A stretch of DNA of 64,000 nucleotides from Jeongeupia wiesaeckerbachi (GTDB lineage: Bacteria > Pseudomonadota > Gammaproteobacteria > Burkholderiales > Chitinibacteraceae). Under the pieces are notes generated by a model that worked only from the letters and a program-made list of their open reading frames with translations, searched no databases and had not been told where the DNA came from. Both the position numbers and the translations under genes were made by a program. This document shows positions 7,310 through 17,019 of the stretch, piece by piece; the first letter of the stretch is position 1; the number at the start of each line of letters is the position of its first letter. Location: the NCBI RefSeq assembly GCF_050916355.1, contig NZ_CP136946.1, positions 2,604,001-2,668,000 on the forward strand, written 5' to 3'.

Positions 7310-9445
7310 ATGAAATCCATGTTTCGCGCGTCCCGTCGCCTCTTGTTGGCCAGCCTGCTCGCCGCCCACGTTCACGCGGCGGACAACAAGGTGACGCTCA
7401 ATTTCGTCAATGCCGACATCGAATCGACCGTCAAGGCGGTCGGGCTGATCACCGGCAAGAACTTCCTGATCGATCCGCGCGTGAAGGGGACGATCAACAT
7501 CGTCTCGGCGCAGCCGGTCGATAAGGATTCGGTCTATCCAGTGCTGCTGTCGGCGCTGCGCCAGCAGGGTTTTACCGCGGTCGAATCCGGCAAATTGATC
7601 AAGGTGATGCCCGAGGCCGATGCGAAGACCAATAGCGGGCCGACCGAAAACCGGGAATTGCGCGCCGCCGGTGACAGGATCGTGACGCAGGTCTATCCGC
7701 TGAAGTTCGAGTCGGCCAACCAGATCCTGCCGATCTTGCGGCCGCTGGTGTCGGCGAACAACGCGATTTCGGTCTACGTTCCGGCGAATACGCTGGTGAT
7801 CACCGATTATGCCGACAATATCCGCAGGCTCAATCGCATCATCCAGAGCATCGACCAGCCGGCTCAGTCGGATATCTTTCCGATCCAGCTCAAGTACGCT
7901 TCGGCCGTTGACGTGGCGCAGATGCTCTCCAGGCTGATGCCAGAACTCAACGCCCAGGGTGTTGCGCCCGGCGTGACGCCGGCCGACGGCGCGCGGCGCA
8001 GCAGCGTGGTGCCCGATGTGCGCAGCAATACGCTGCTGGTCCGCAGCGAAAATGCCGTGCATGCGCAGCAGATCAAGCGGCTGGTCGAAACGCTCGACCA
8101 GCCCGGTGCGGCTGGCGGCAATATCCATGTCGTCTATCTGCGCAACGCCGAGGCGGTGAAGCTGGCGGCAACGCTCAAGGGCGTGCTCACCGGCCAGGAC
8201 AGCGGTGGCAGCGGGCAGACCGGCAGCAGCAGCGTTCCGTCGCTGACGGCCAGCAGCAGCACCGGCGGCATGTCGCTGCCGCCGACGAGTGCACCCACGA
8301 CGACCACCGGCAGCTCGGCAGCCAGCGTGCAGATCGGTGGCTCCACGGTGCTGCTGCAGGCCGATCCGATGACCAATGCGTTGATCATCACCGCGCCGGA
8401 CAACGTCTACAACAATCTGCGCTCGGTGATCGACAAGCTCGACGTGCGCCGTGCGCAGGTCTACGTCGAGGCGATGATCGCCGAAGTCAACGCGTCCAAG
8501 GTCGGCGAATTCGGCGTGCAGTGGCTGCTCGCGGCCGGCGGCGACAACGTGGCCGGCGTCGGCATCAGTTCGCTGGGGCTGCTGTCGAATGGCATCGGCA
8601 ATCTGATCAGCGGCATCGTCAACAAGGACCCGAACGCGATTCCGGGCGGGCTGACCGTCGGCGTCGTCAACGGCAATCCGCTCAAGGAGGGCGGCAAGCG
8701 GCCGACGCTCGGCGTGCTCGCCAGCGCGCTGCAGAACTCCGGCGACGCCAACATCCTGTCGACGCCGAACCTGATCACGCTGGACAACGAAGAAGCGCGG
8801 ATCATGGTCGGCCAGAACATTCCGATCATCACCGGCACGCAATCGTCGACCGGCAGCAACCCCAATCCGTTTACGACGGTCGAGCGCAAGGACATCGGTA
8901 TTGCGCTGCGGGTGAAGCCGCAGGTGTCCGAGGGTGGCAGCATTACGCTGTCGGTGTATCAGGAAGTGTCCAGCATCGACAACACGGTGAACACCAACGG
9001 CGCCGGCATCGCGACCAAGAAGCGCGCGCTTGAATCCAAGGTGCTGGTCGACGACGGCCAGGTCGTCGTGCTCGGCGGCTTGATCCAGGACCAGCTCGAC
9101 AATTCGGTCAACAAGGTGCCGGGGCTCGGCGATATCCCCGGGGTCGGCAACCTGTTCAAATACCAGAGCCGCAACTGGGGCAAGGTCAATCTGATGATCT
9201 TCCTGCGCCCGGTGATCCTGCGCGACGGTGCTGCCAGCGATACGCTGTCGACCGATCGCTACCAGTACCTGCGCAATGAACAAGCCAAGTTCGGTTTCGA
9301 CAGTCATCCCTTCCTGCCCGACCTGCCCAAGGTGGTGCTGCCTGAGCTGCCGGCCAAGCCGGCCGAGTCCGCCGAGCCGGCCAAACAAGTCGAGCCGGCT
9401 GCGCAGGCCCCGGCGACCAAGACGCAGGCTCAGGCACAACCATGA
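7310..9445 (+). CDS. gspD: Type II secretion outer-membrane secretin GspD
   Basis: 711 aa from ATG 7310; a TTG at 7298 in the same frame is less likely. Residues 1-23 form a signal peptide ending in HVHA. GspD forms the multimeric outer-membrane channel for folded substrates. An N0 domain (about 25-100: VTLNFVNADIESTVKAVG, GKNFLIDPRVKG) precedes N1-N3 repeats (about 120-390). N3 is interrupted by a Ser/Gly/Thr-rich loop at about 293-338. The secretin core (about 395-620) contains LSTPNLITLDNEEARI and the VPGLGDIPGVGNLF motif. The C-terminal tail is Ala/Pro/Lys-rich, possibly a pilotin-contact S-domain substitute. It overlaps gspE as ATGA at 9442-9445. Confidence 0.95.
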   Translation: MKSMFRASRRLLLASLLAAHVHAADNKVTLNFVNADIESTVKAVGLITGKNFLIDPRVKGTINIVSAQPVDKDSVYPVLLSALRQQGFTAVESGKLIKVMPEADAKTNSGPTENRELRAAGDRIVTQVYPLKFESANQILPILRPLVSANNAISVYVPANTLVITDYADNIRRLNRIIQSIDQPAQSDIFPIQLKYASAVDVAQMLSRLMPELNAQGVAPGVTPADGARRSSVVPDVRSNTLLVRSENAVHAQQIKRLVETLDQPGAAGGNIHVVYLRNAEAVKLAATLKGVLTGQDSGGSGQTGSSSVPSLTASSSTGGMSLPPTSAPTTTTGSSAASVQIGGSTVLLQADPMTNALIITAPDNVYNNLRSVIDKLDVRRAQVYVEAMIAEVNASKVGEFGVQWLLAAGGDNVAGVGISSLGLLSNGIGNLISGIVNKDPNAIPGGLTVGVVNGNPLKEGGKRPTLGVLASALQNSGDANILSTPNLITLDNEEARIMVGQNIPIITGTQSSTGSNPNPFTTVERKDIGIALRVKPQVSEGGSITLSVYQEVSSIDNTVNTNGAGIATKKRALESKVLVDDGQVVVLGGLIQDQLDNSVNKVPGLGDIPGVGNLFKYQSRNWGKVNLMIFLRPVILRDGAASDTLSTDRYQYLRNEQAKFGFDSHPFLPDLPKVVLPELPAKPAESAEPAKQVEPAAQAPATKTQAQAQP

Positions 9446-10905
9446 GCCGGCTGGTGCCGTTCCACTTCGCCCGTGACCGTGGTGTCGTCGATGTTTCGAG
9501 CGACGACACCAGCGTCCAGGTGCTGATGCGTCGCGGTGCGGCGCTGTCGGCGCTGAACGAACTGCGCCGCACCGCCGGCCGGCCGCTCGATGTCGAACTG
9601 GTCGATGCCAGTGAGTACGAGCAGCGTTTGTCGCAGTTGTTCAGCAATGGCAGTCAGGCTGCGAGCGTCGCCGATGACGTCGAGCAGCAGGTCGACCTGT
9701 CGCGGCTGGTGCAGGCCTTGCCCGAGATCGAGGATTTGCTCGATGCACAGGACGACGCGCCGATCATCCGGCTGATCAATGCACTGCTGACCGAGGCCTT
9801 GCGTGAAGGCGCGTCCGATTTGCATCTCGAAGCGTTCGAGACCCGATCGCTGGTGCGTTTCCGCGTCGACGGCACGCTGCGCGACGTGCTCGAACCCAAG
9901 CGCGCCTTGCACGCGGCGCTCGTGTCGCGGATCAAGGTCATGGCCGGCCTCGACATCGCCGAAAAACGGCTACCGCAGGATGGCCGGATCACGTTGCGGA
10001 TCGCCGGCCGGCCGGTTGATGTACGAGTGTCGACCCTGCCGTCCGGCCACGGCGAGCGCGCGGTGTTGCGCTTGCTCGACAAGTCGGCGGGGCGCTTGAA
10101 TCTCGAAAAGCTTGGCATGGGCGGGCAGGTCTTGGTGCAGTTGCAGGCACTGCTGAACCAGCCGCACGGCATTGTCCTTGTCACCGGGCCGACCGGTTCG
10201 GGCAAGACGACGACGCTGTATGCAGCTTTGTCGGGCATGGATGCCAAGACCGCCAACATCATGACGGTCGAGGATCCGATCGAGTACGACCTCGACGGCG
10301 TCGGCCAGACGCAGATCAATCCGAAGATCGACATGAGCTTCGCCCGCGCCTTGCGGGCGATCCTGCGTCAGGATCCGGACGTGATCATGATCGGCGAAAT
10401 CCGCGATCTGGAGACCGCGCAGATCGCCGTGCAGGCGTCGCTGACCGGGCATTTGGTGCTGGCGACCTTGCATACCAACGATGCAGCCAGCGCGGTGACG
10501 CGTCTGACCGATATGGGCATCGAACCCTTTCTGCTCGCCAGCTCGCTGCTGGGCGTGCTCGCACAACGGCTGGCGCGAACATTGTGCCCCGACTGCCGGA
10601 TTGCCTATGCTGCAGACGACGCCGAGCGCGCAGCAATGGGCTGCGTCGACGCGGTCACGCTGTACCGGCCGGTCGGTTGTCCGTCGTGCAAGCAGAGCGG
10701 CTATCGCGGACGTTCGGGCATCTATGAGCTGTTGACGGTCGACGAGACGCTGCGCGGGATGATCCACAACCGCGATACCGAACTGGCGATCAAGCAGCAC
10801 GCGATGCGCAACGGCATGCTGACGCTGCGCCAGGACGGCGAGCGGCGCGCTCGCTCGGGGCAGACGAGTCTCGAGGAAGTCTGGCGCGTGACGCGCGAAA
10901 GCTGA
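9442..10905 (+). CDS. gspE: Type II secretion cytoplasmic ATPase GspE
   Basis: 487 aa, typical GspE length. It is a hexameric ATPase that powers pseudopilus assembly from the cytoplasmic face. The N-terminal N1E-like region (1-100) would contact GspL. The core has Walker A GPTGSGKTTT at 249-258, the Asp box VEDPIEYDLDGVGQTQ, Walker B VIMIGEIRD and the His box LVLATLHTNDA. The tetracysteine zinc motif is made of CPDC and CPSC pairs about 30 residues apart, which distinguishes GspE/PilB from retraction ATPases. The start ATG overlaps the gspD stop, indicating coupling. No gspF follows; a PilZ gene sits 96 nt downstream. It could serve a Tfp-like machine, but adjacent GspC and GspD argue for type II secretion. 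Confidence 0.95.
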   Translation: MSRLVPFHFARDRGVVDVSSDDTSVQVLMRRGAALSALNELRRTAGRPLDVELVDASEYEQRLSQLFSNGSQAASVADDVEQQVDLSRLVQALPEIEDLLDAQDDAPIIRLINALLTEALREGASDLHLEAFETRSLVRFRVDGTLRDVLEPKRALHAALVSRIKVMAGLDIAEKRLPQDGRITLRIAGRPVDVRVSTLPSGHGERAVLRLLDKSAGRLNLEKLGMGGQVLVQLQALLNQPHGIVLVTGPTGSGKTTTLYAALSGMDAKTANIMTVEDPIEYDLDGVGQTQINPKIDMSFARALRAILRQDPDVIMIGEIRDLETAQIAVQASLTGHLVLATLHTNDAASAVTRLTDMGIEPFLLASSLLGVLAQRLARTLCPDCRIAYAADDAERAAMGCVDAVTLYRPVGCPSCKQSGYRGRSGIYELLTVDETLRGMIHNRDTELAIKQHAMRNGMLTLRQDGERRARSGQTSLEEVWRVTRES

Positions 10906-11001
10906 TCGCACGGCGCGCGGGCGCCAGGTCCAGGGTTGTGCACGACTTCAGCCAGCGTACTGAGAGTGGGTTGAATCACCACCGGGTTCGAGGAGAAAAG
11001 C

Positions 11002-11310
11002 ATGCAGCATGGATTACCTGCGCCCGATGCACGCGGCGCGCTACGCGTTCCGCTGGACTGCAAGGTCCGGCTGCGCGGTATCGACGGCCGTTCGTATTAC
11101 GGTGTGTGTGCCGATCTGTCCGTTACCGGTCTCACGGTGCGGACGATGTTCGTGCCGCAGGAGGACGAGCTGCTCGACGTATGCGTATTGCCGCCGCCGC
11201 AGGGCGGCCGGACGCAACCGCTGTCGGCCCGGGCGCGCGTGGTGCGTTGCCACGCAATCGATGATGAGCTGTTCGAACTTGGGCTGGCGATCGAGGAAAT
11301 CCTCGGGTGA
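11002..11310 (+). CDS. PilZ-domain protein (putative c-di-GMP binder)
   Basis: 102 aa, a stand-alone PilZ domain. PilZ proteins bind cyclic di-GMP and control motility, pili or secretion. The ALRVPLDCKVRL strand starts the barrel, and DLSVTGLTVRT fits the D/NxSxxG motif. The upstream RxxxR arginines are incomplete (a single Arg before VPLDCKVR), so c-di-GMP affinity is uncertain. The strong ribosome binding site AGGAGAAAA sits 4-12 nt before ATG 11002. It follows gspE and overlaps the next gene by GTGA, which suggests a role connected with secretion or surface behaviour. Confidence 0.85.
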   Translation: MQHGLPAPDARGALRVPLDCKVRLRGIDGRSYYGVCADLSVTGLTVRTMFVPQEDELLDVCVLPPPQGGRTQPLSARARVVRCHAIDDELFELGLAIEEILG

Positions 11311-11864
11311 GCGCATGGTGGTGCCTGCTGCTCTGGCCTGTCGCCATGTCGGCGCAGGCCGATGCCGTTCGCGCCGACGTGGTCCGGCACGGCGACACTG
11401 TGATGCTGAGTGCGAATTTCACCGTCGCAGTCCCGCAATCGCTGGCCTGGGAGGTCATGGTCGATTTCGAGCATATGCCGGCCTTTCTGCCGCAGCTCGA
11501 TGAAAGCCATGCCGTACCGACCTCGCCGGACCATCTCGAAGTGCGCCAACGCGGCCACTATGTCGTTGCGGGGCTGTCGTTCTCGTACGAGTCGGTGCGC
11601 GATATCAATCTGCTGCCGATGTCCGAAATTCGCGCGCGTACGCTCGAAGGCAGCGCCGGCAAGGTCGAAAGTATTTGCCACCTGCAGCAGCGCGGTGAGC
11701 AGACCGTAGTAAACTACCGCGCCGATTGGACGCCGGGCTCGATCTGGCAAGCGGCCATCGGTACGGATTTTCTCAAACAGCAACTGGTTCGCCAGTTCGA
11801 TGCGATGCAGCAGGAAATGTTGCGCCGCAAGGCTCACCCGATTGCGCCGGTTTCGGTGCCTTAA
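11307..11864 (+). CDS. Secreted SRPBCC/START-like (polyketide cyclase family) protein
   Basis: 185 aa from GTG 11307, which overlaps the pilZ stop (GTGA) and so is probably coupled. Residues 1-18 (CLLLWPVAMSAQADA) look like a signal peptide, so the product is periplasmic. The rest has the pattern of the helix-grip START superfamily: a strand, then PQSLAWEVMVDFEHMPAFLP (the classic V..D....P.F.P start of the family), a beta-sheet, and a long C-terminal helix (FLKQQLVRQFDAMQQEMLR). Such proteins bind hydrophobic ligands. The ligand is unknown. Its neighbours are pilZ and arnD. Confidence 0.75.
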   Translation: MSAWWCLLLWPVAMSAQADAVRADVVRHGDTVMLSANFTVAVPQSLAWEVMVDFEHMPAFLPQLDESHAVPTSPDHLEVRQRGHYVVAGLSFSYESVRDINLLPMSEIRARTLEGSAGKVESICHLQQRGEQTVVNYRADWTPGSIWQAAIGTDFLKQQLVRQFDAMQQEMLRRKAHPIAPVSVP

Positions 11865-11870
11865 ACCAAT

Positions 11871-12779
11871 ATGCGGCTTCTCACGCTCAAAATCGACGTC
11901 GATACGTATCGCGGCACGCGCGAAGGTATTCCCCGGCTCGTCGACCTGCTTCAGCGCTTCAACGCCAATGCCACCTTCCTGTGGAGCCTCGGCCCGGATC
12001 ACACCGGCCGGGCCATCAAGCGGGTGTTTCGCCCAGGTTTCCTGAAAAAGGTATCGCGCACCTCGGTGCGCGAACACTACGGCCTCAAAACCTTGCTGTA
12101 CGGCACCTTGCTGCCCGGCCCGGACATCGGCAAGCGCTGTGCGCCGCTGATGCGGGAAGTCGTGGCGGCGGGCTTTGAGAGCGGTGTGCATACCTGGGAT
12201 CACATCCGCTGGCAGGATGGCGTCGCCGAGGCCGACGAGGCCTGGACCGCGGCCGAGCTGAATGCGGCGATCGAGCGCTATATCGAGATTTTCGGCGAGC
12301 CGCCGCAAACCCATGGCGCCGCAGGCTGGCAGATGAATACCCATGCTTACCGGCTCGAACAGCGGCTGGGTATGCGCTACGCCTCCGATGGCCGTGGTAC
12401 CCACCCGTTCTGGCCGATGGTGCGCGGTGAACCGGTCCGGGTGCCGCAACTGCCGACGACGCTGCCGACACTGGACGAGCTGATCGGCATCGACGGGCTG
12501 ACGCCGGACAATGTGCACGAGCATCTGCTCAAGCTGACCGAGGCCGAAGGGCCGTTTGGTCACGTCTACACGCTGCATGCCGAACTCGAGGGCATGAAGC
12601 TGCTGCCGGTGTTCGAGCGCCTCTTGGCGGGTTGGCAGGAGCAGGGCTACCAGTTTGTCAGTCTGGGCGAGCATTGCGCCGCGCTCGACTTGAATCTGCT
12701 GCCGTATCACGAAGTGCAGATGACCGAGATCCCAGGGCGCAGCGGTGCGCTGGCGACGCAAGGGGCCGAATTCCTCTAA
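11871..12779 (+). CDS. arnD: ArnD-like 4-deoxy-4-formamido-L-arabinose-phosphoundecaprenol deformylase
   Basis: 302 aa. ArnD removes the formyl group from undecaprenyl-phosphate-Ara4FN on the way to Ara4N-modified lipid A, which gives polymyxin resistance. The match to the E. coli protein is clear at the start (KIDVDTYRGTREGIPRLVDL), in FLWSLGPDHTGR, and around HTWDHIRWQ. NodB-type metal ligands are Asp11 with His107 and His111. VYTLHAELEG near the C-terminus is also conserved. No other arn gene is in the window, so the pathway must be elsewhere or the enzyme has another polysaccharide-lipid substrate. It begins 6 nt after the START-like gene, within the same probable transcript. A strong terminator follows. 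Confidence 0.85.
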   Translation: MRLLTLKIDVDTYRGTREGIPRLVDLLQRFNANATFLWSLGPDHTGRAIKRVFRPGFLKKVSRTSVREHYGLKTLLYGTLLPGPDIGKRCAPLMREVVAAGFESGVHTWDHIRWQDGVAEADEAWTAAELNAAIERYIEIFGEPPQTHGAAGWQMNTHAYRLEQRLGMRYASDGRGTHPFWPMVRGEPVRVPQLPTTLPTLDELIGIDGLTPDNVHEHLLKLTEAEGPFGHVYTLHAELEGMKLLPVFERLLAGWQEQGYQFVSLGEHCAALDLNLLPYHEVQMTEIPGRSGALATQGAEFL

Positions 12780-12788
12780 GCGTGATCC

Positions 12789-12824
12789 AAACAACAACGC
12801 CGGCGATTGCCGGCGTTGTTGTTT
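12789..12824. terminator. Bidirectional intrinsic terminator between arnD and the SPFH gene
   Basis: Perfect 16-bp stem (AACAACGCCGGC core) with a GATT loop, flanked by A-rich and T-rich ends. It lies between the convergent genes ending at 12779 and 12841 and can serve both strands. Confidence 0.88.
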
Positions 12825-12840
12825 CTGGATGGATGCCGCG

Positions 12841-13785
12841 TTACTTGCTGGCCTTGACGATATTCATCGCCGTGGCGACCACGCCGGCAACGTCGCCGAC
12901 ATTGCCGGGCAGCAGCATCGTGTTGCCTTCCTTGGCGATCTTGCCGAAGGCATCGATATAGCGCTCGGCCACCTTGAGGTTGACGGCTTCGATGCCACCG
13001 CTGGTGCCGATCGATTTGCCGACGGTCTCGACCGCTTCGGCCGTGGCATGCGCAACCAGACGGAGCGCTTGCGCCTCGCCGGTGGCACGGTTGATCGCCG
13101 CCTGCTTTTCGCCTTCCGACTGGTTGATCGCCGCCTGCATATCCCCTTGGGACTTCTGGATCGCTGCTTCGCGCTGGCCGCTGGCGAGGTTGATCTGCTG
13201 CTGTTTCACGCCTTCGGATTGCGCGATCAGGGCACGCTTTTCGCGTTCGGCCGTGATCTGTTTCTGCATCGAGTGGAGGATTTCCTGCGGCGGTGTCAGG
13301 TCCTTGATCTCGTAGCGCAAGACCTTGACGCCCCAGTTTGCCGCGGCTTCGTCGAGCGACAGTACCACGGCACGGTTGATGTCCTCGCGCTCCTCGAAGG
13401 TTTTGTCGAGTTCGAGCTTGCCGATCACCGAACGCAGCGTTGTCTGTGCCAGCTGGGTAATCGCGAGCACGTAATCGCTGGCACCGTACGAGGCCAGTTT
13501 CGGGTCACGGACCTGGAAGTACAGGATGCCGTCGACTTGCAGCTGGGTGTTGTCACGGGTGATGCAAATCTGGCTCGGTACATCGAGCGGGATTTCCTTC
13601 AGGTTGTGCTTGTACGCGACCCGGTCGATGAAGGGGACGACAATGCGCAGCCCGGGTTCGAGCACATCGTGAAAGCGCCCAAGACGTTCGCGCACCCATG
13701 CCTGTTGCTGGGGGACGATTTTCAGCGTCTTGGATATGAAAATGACGACGATGACCGCAAACGCGACGACGAACGGCAGCGACAT
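12841..13785 (-). CDS. SPFH/stomatin-like membrane protein (QmcA type)
   Basis: 314 aa from ATG 13785, which has GGAG six nt upstream. ATG 13797 is possible but lacks such a site. One N-terminal hydrophobic segment (about residues 4-20) precedes the SPFH domain (about 20-190: VPQQQAWVRERLGRFHDVLE, VVPFIDRV, DVPSQICITRDN). A long Ala/Gln/Glu-rich coiled coil (about 195-265) has repeated GEKQAAINRATGEAQ-like units. SPFH proteins assemble large membrane rings and organise microdomains or guard FtsH-type proteases. It follows the NfeD gene directly, the classic stomatin/NfeD operon. Confidence 0.92.
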   Translation of the reverse strand: MSLPFVVAFAVIVVIFISKTLKIVPQQQAWVRERLGRFHDVLEPGLRIVVPFIDRVAYKHNLKEIPLDVPSQICITRDNTQLQVDGILYFQVRDPKLASYGASDYVLAITQLAQTTLRSVIGKLELDKTFEEREDINRAVVLSLDEAAANWGVKVLRYEIKDLTPPQEILHSMQKQITAEREKRALIAQSEGVKQQQINLASGQREAAIQKSQGDMQAAINQSEGEKQAAINRATGEAQALRLVAHATAEAVETVGKSIGTSGGIEAVNLKVAERYIDAFGKIAKEGNTMLLPGNVGDVAGVVATAMNIVKASK

Positions 13786-13796
13786 GGACGACTCCA

Positions 13797-14222
13797 TCAA
13801 GGTTGGGGGGGCGTGGTATCGAGCAGCAGGGTGTTGCCGCGCTGTCCGACAATGTAGAACTGGGTCAGGGTTTGATCGGCCGGCTGGACAAATTCGGCGT
13901 CCCAATCGGCGCCGCGATAGCGGACCCGGGCGTGTTGCGTGTCGAGCCAGCGCTCGATCGTCACCTTGTGGCCGAGATCGAGTGCGTTGCTTTCGTCGTG
14001 CTTGGGTTGCGTCCGGCGCTTCCAGCGTCGCAACCCGGCGACGGCAAACAGGCTGGCAATGGTCGCAATGGCGATTTGTACCGGCAGCGGGGCCGAGAGC
14101 GCGCCGGCAATGGCACCGGCAAGCATGCCGACGGCAATGGCCAGCAGATAGAACGTGCCGCTGAGCATTTCCAGTCCGACCAGTACTGCCGCGGCAATGA
14201 GCCAAATAGTAGTGGGAGTCAT
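13797..14222 (-). CDS. NfeD-like membrane protein (short form)
   Basis: 141 aa from ATG 14222; an upstream ATG at 14264 would add 14 poorly hydrophobic residues. Three hydrophobic stretches lie at about 6-25, 28-45 and 48-65. The C-terminal soluble OB-fold typical of NfeD is at about 85-140 (GHKVTIERWLD, ARVRYRGADWDAEF). NfeD proteins act as partners of SPFH proteins, and this short form lacks the serine protease domain. The stop at 13797-13799 lies 12 nt before the stomatin start, so the two are co-transcribed. Confidence 0.85.
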   Translation of the reverse strand: MTPTTIWLIAAAVLVGLEMLSGTFYLLAIAVGMLAGAIAGALSAPLPVQIAIATIASLFAVAGLRRWKRRTQPKHDESNALDLGHKVTIERWLDTQHARVRYRGADWDAEFVQPADQTLTQFYIVGQRGNTLLLDTTPPQP

Positions 14223-14311
14223 GATCAAGTCAGATTCCAAAAAGCTCGGCAAGTTCCCGATCATGCCGCATCCGACGAGCGAAGCATAGCGCTCCGCCCG
14301 AGCCGGAGATG

Positions 14312-14337
14312 AAAACGGCGACCCTGAGGTCGCCGTT
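14312..14337 (-). terminator. Intrinsic terminator of serS
   Basis: Stem AACGGCGACC/GGTCGCCGTT with loop CTGA. On the minus strand a TTTTC run follows. It begins only 4 nt after the serS stop codon. Confidence 0.85.
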
Positions 14338-14340
14338 CTC

Positions 14341-15624
<1,284 letters not shown>

Positions 15625-15684
15625 GGGCTGGATTCTTGTCGTTTATCGGGTGATGCGGATGGTGTTCATTCTACACGAAGCACC

Positions 15685-17019
15685 TTAGGCCTTCCGGTGC
15701 TGCTCGGCCAGCCAGGCCGCGTCCAGCTCGGCAAGATGACGCAGTTTTTCGGCGATCTTGCCTTCGAGTCCACGCGGTGTCGGCCGATAGAAGCGGGTGC
15801 CTTCGAGTCCTTCGGGCAAATAGGTTTCACCGGCGGCATAGGCCTCGGGTTCGTCGTGCGCGTAGCGATATAGCTTGCCGTAGCCGAGTTCTTTCATCAG
15901 CTTGGTCGGGGCGTTGCGCAGGTGTTCGGGTACCGGGCGCGACTTGTCTTGTCCGACCTGGGCGCGGGCAGCGTTGTAGGCGTTGTAACCGGCGTTGGAC
16001 TTGGGGGCGATGGCCAGATAGATCACCGCCTGCGCCAGCGCCAGCTCGCCTTCGGGGCTGCCGAGGCGCTCGAACGTTTCGGCTGCATCGTTGCAGATCG
16101 TCATTGCGCGCGGGTCGGCGAGGCCGATGTCTTCCCACGCCATGCGCACGATGCGGCGCGCCAGATAGCGCGGGTCGGCGCCGCCATCGAGCATCCGGCA
16201 GAACCAGTACAGCGCGCCATCGGCGTTCGAGCCGCGCACCGATTTGTGCAGGGCGGATATCTGGTCGTAAAACGCATCACCACCCTTGTCGAAACGGCGG
16301 TTGTTCAGCGTCAGCGCGTCTTGCAGAAATGCGGCGTCCAGATGGTGGAGGCCTTGCGCGTTCGCGGCGTTGGCGGCCTGCTCGACCAGGTTGAGCAAGC
16401 GGCGGGCATCGCCATCGGCGTAGCCAGTCAGTAGCGCAATGGCATCGGCCTGAAAATCCAGTCCGGAGTAACACTGGGTCTGGGCGCGGGCGACAAGTTC
16501 GGCCAGCGCGTCTTCTTCCAGTGCTTTGAGAACATAGACTTGAGCGCGCGACAGCAAGGCCGCATTGACTTCGAACGACGGGTTTTCGGTGGTGGCGCCG
16601 ATGAAGGTGACGAGACCGGATTCGACGAAGGGCAGGAAGGCATCCTGCTGCGATTTGTTGAAGCGGTGGACTTCATCGACGAACAGGATGGTGCGGTGCC
16701 CGCCGGCACGGTAGTGCTCGGCCTGTTCCATTGCTGCACGGATGTCCTTGACGCCGGAAAAGACCGCCGACAACGGAATGAACTCAGCCTTGAATGCGCC
16801 GGCCATCAGTCGTGCCAGCGTGGTCTTGCCGACGCCGGGCGGACCCCAGAAAATCATCGAATGCGGCTGCCCCGATGCAACGGCGAGTGCCAGCGGTTTG
16901 CCTGCAGCAAGCAGATGCCGCTGGCCGATGACGTCGTCGAGCACCTTGGGGCGCAGTCGTTCGGCGAGCGGTTCGTGTTCGTTATGCTCGCCTGCGAAGA
17001 GGTCATTCTTCGACGACAT
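15685..17019 (-). CDS. rarA: Replication-associated recombination protein A (AAA+ ATPase RarA/MgsA)
   Basis: 444 aa. RarA acts at stalled replication forks and interacts with SSB; it is related to clamp-loader and RuvB ATPases. Walker A GPPGVGKT is at residues 59-66, Walker B ILFVDEVHRF follows, and sensor 1 is IGATTENPSF. The C-terminal tetramerisation region carries YNAYNAARAQV and FYRPTPRGLEGKI. The start overlaps the end of lolA by 17 nt, suggesting coupled translation. Confidence 0.96.
   Translation of the reverse strand: MSSKNDLFAGEHNEHEPLAERLRPKVLDDVIGQRHLLAAGKPLALAVASGQPHSMIFWGPPGVGKTTLARLMAGAFKAEFIPLSAVFSGVKDIRAAMEQAEHYRAGGHRTILFVDEVHRFNKSQQDAFLPFVESGLVTFIGATTENPSFEVNAALLSRAQVYVLKALEEDALAELVARAQTQCYSGLDFQADAIALLTGYADGDARRLLNLVEQAANAANAQGLHHLDAAFLQDALTLNNRRFDKGGDAFYDQISALHKSVRGSNADGALYWFCRMLDGGADPRYLARRIVRMAWEDIGLADPRAMTICNDAAETFERLGSPEGELALAQAVIYLAIAPKSNAGYNAYNAARAQVGQDKSRPVPEHLRNAPTKLMKELGYGKLYRYAHDEPEAYAAGETYLPEGLEGTRFYRPTPRGLEGKIAEKLRHLAELDAAWLAEQHRKA

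Noticed and set aside
7007..9439. 810-aa minus-strand open frame opposite gspC/gspD
   Set aside because: Low-complexity His/Arg-rich translation typical of antisense frames; GspC and GspD on the plus strand have family motifs.
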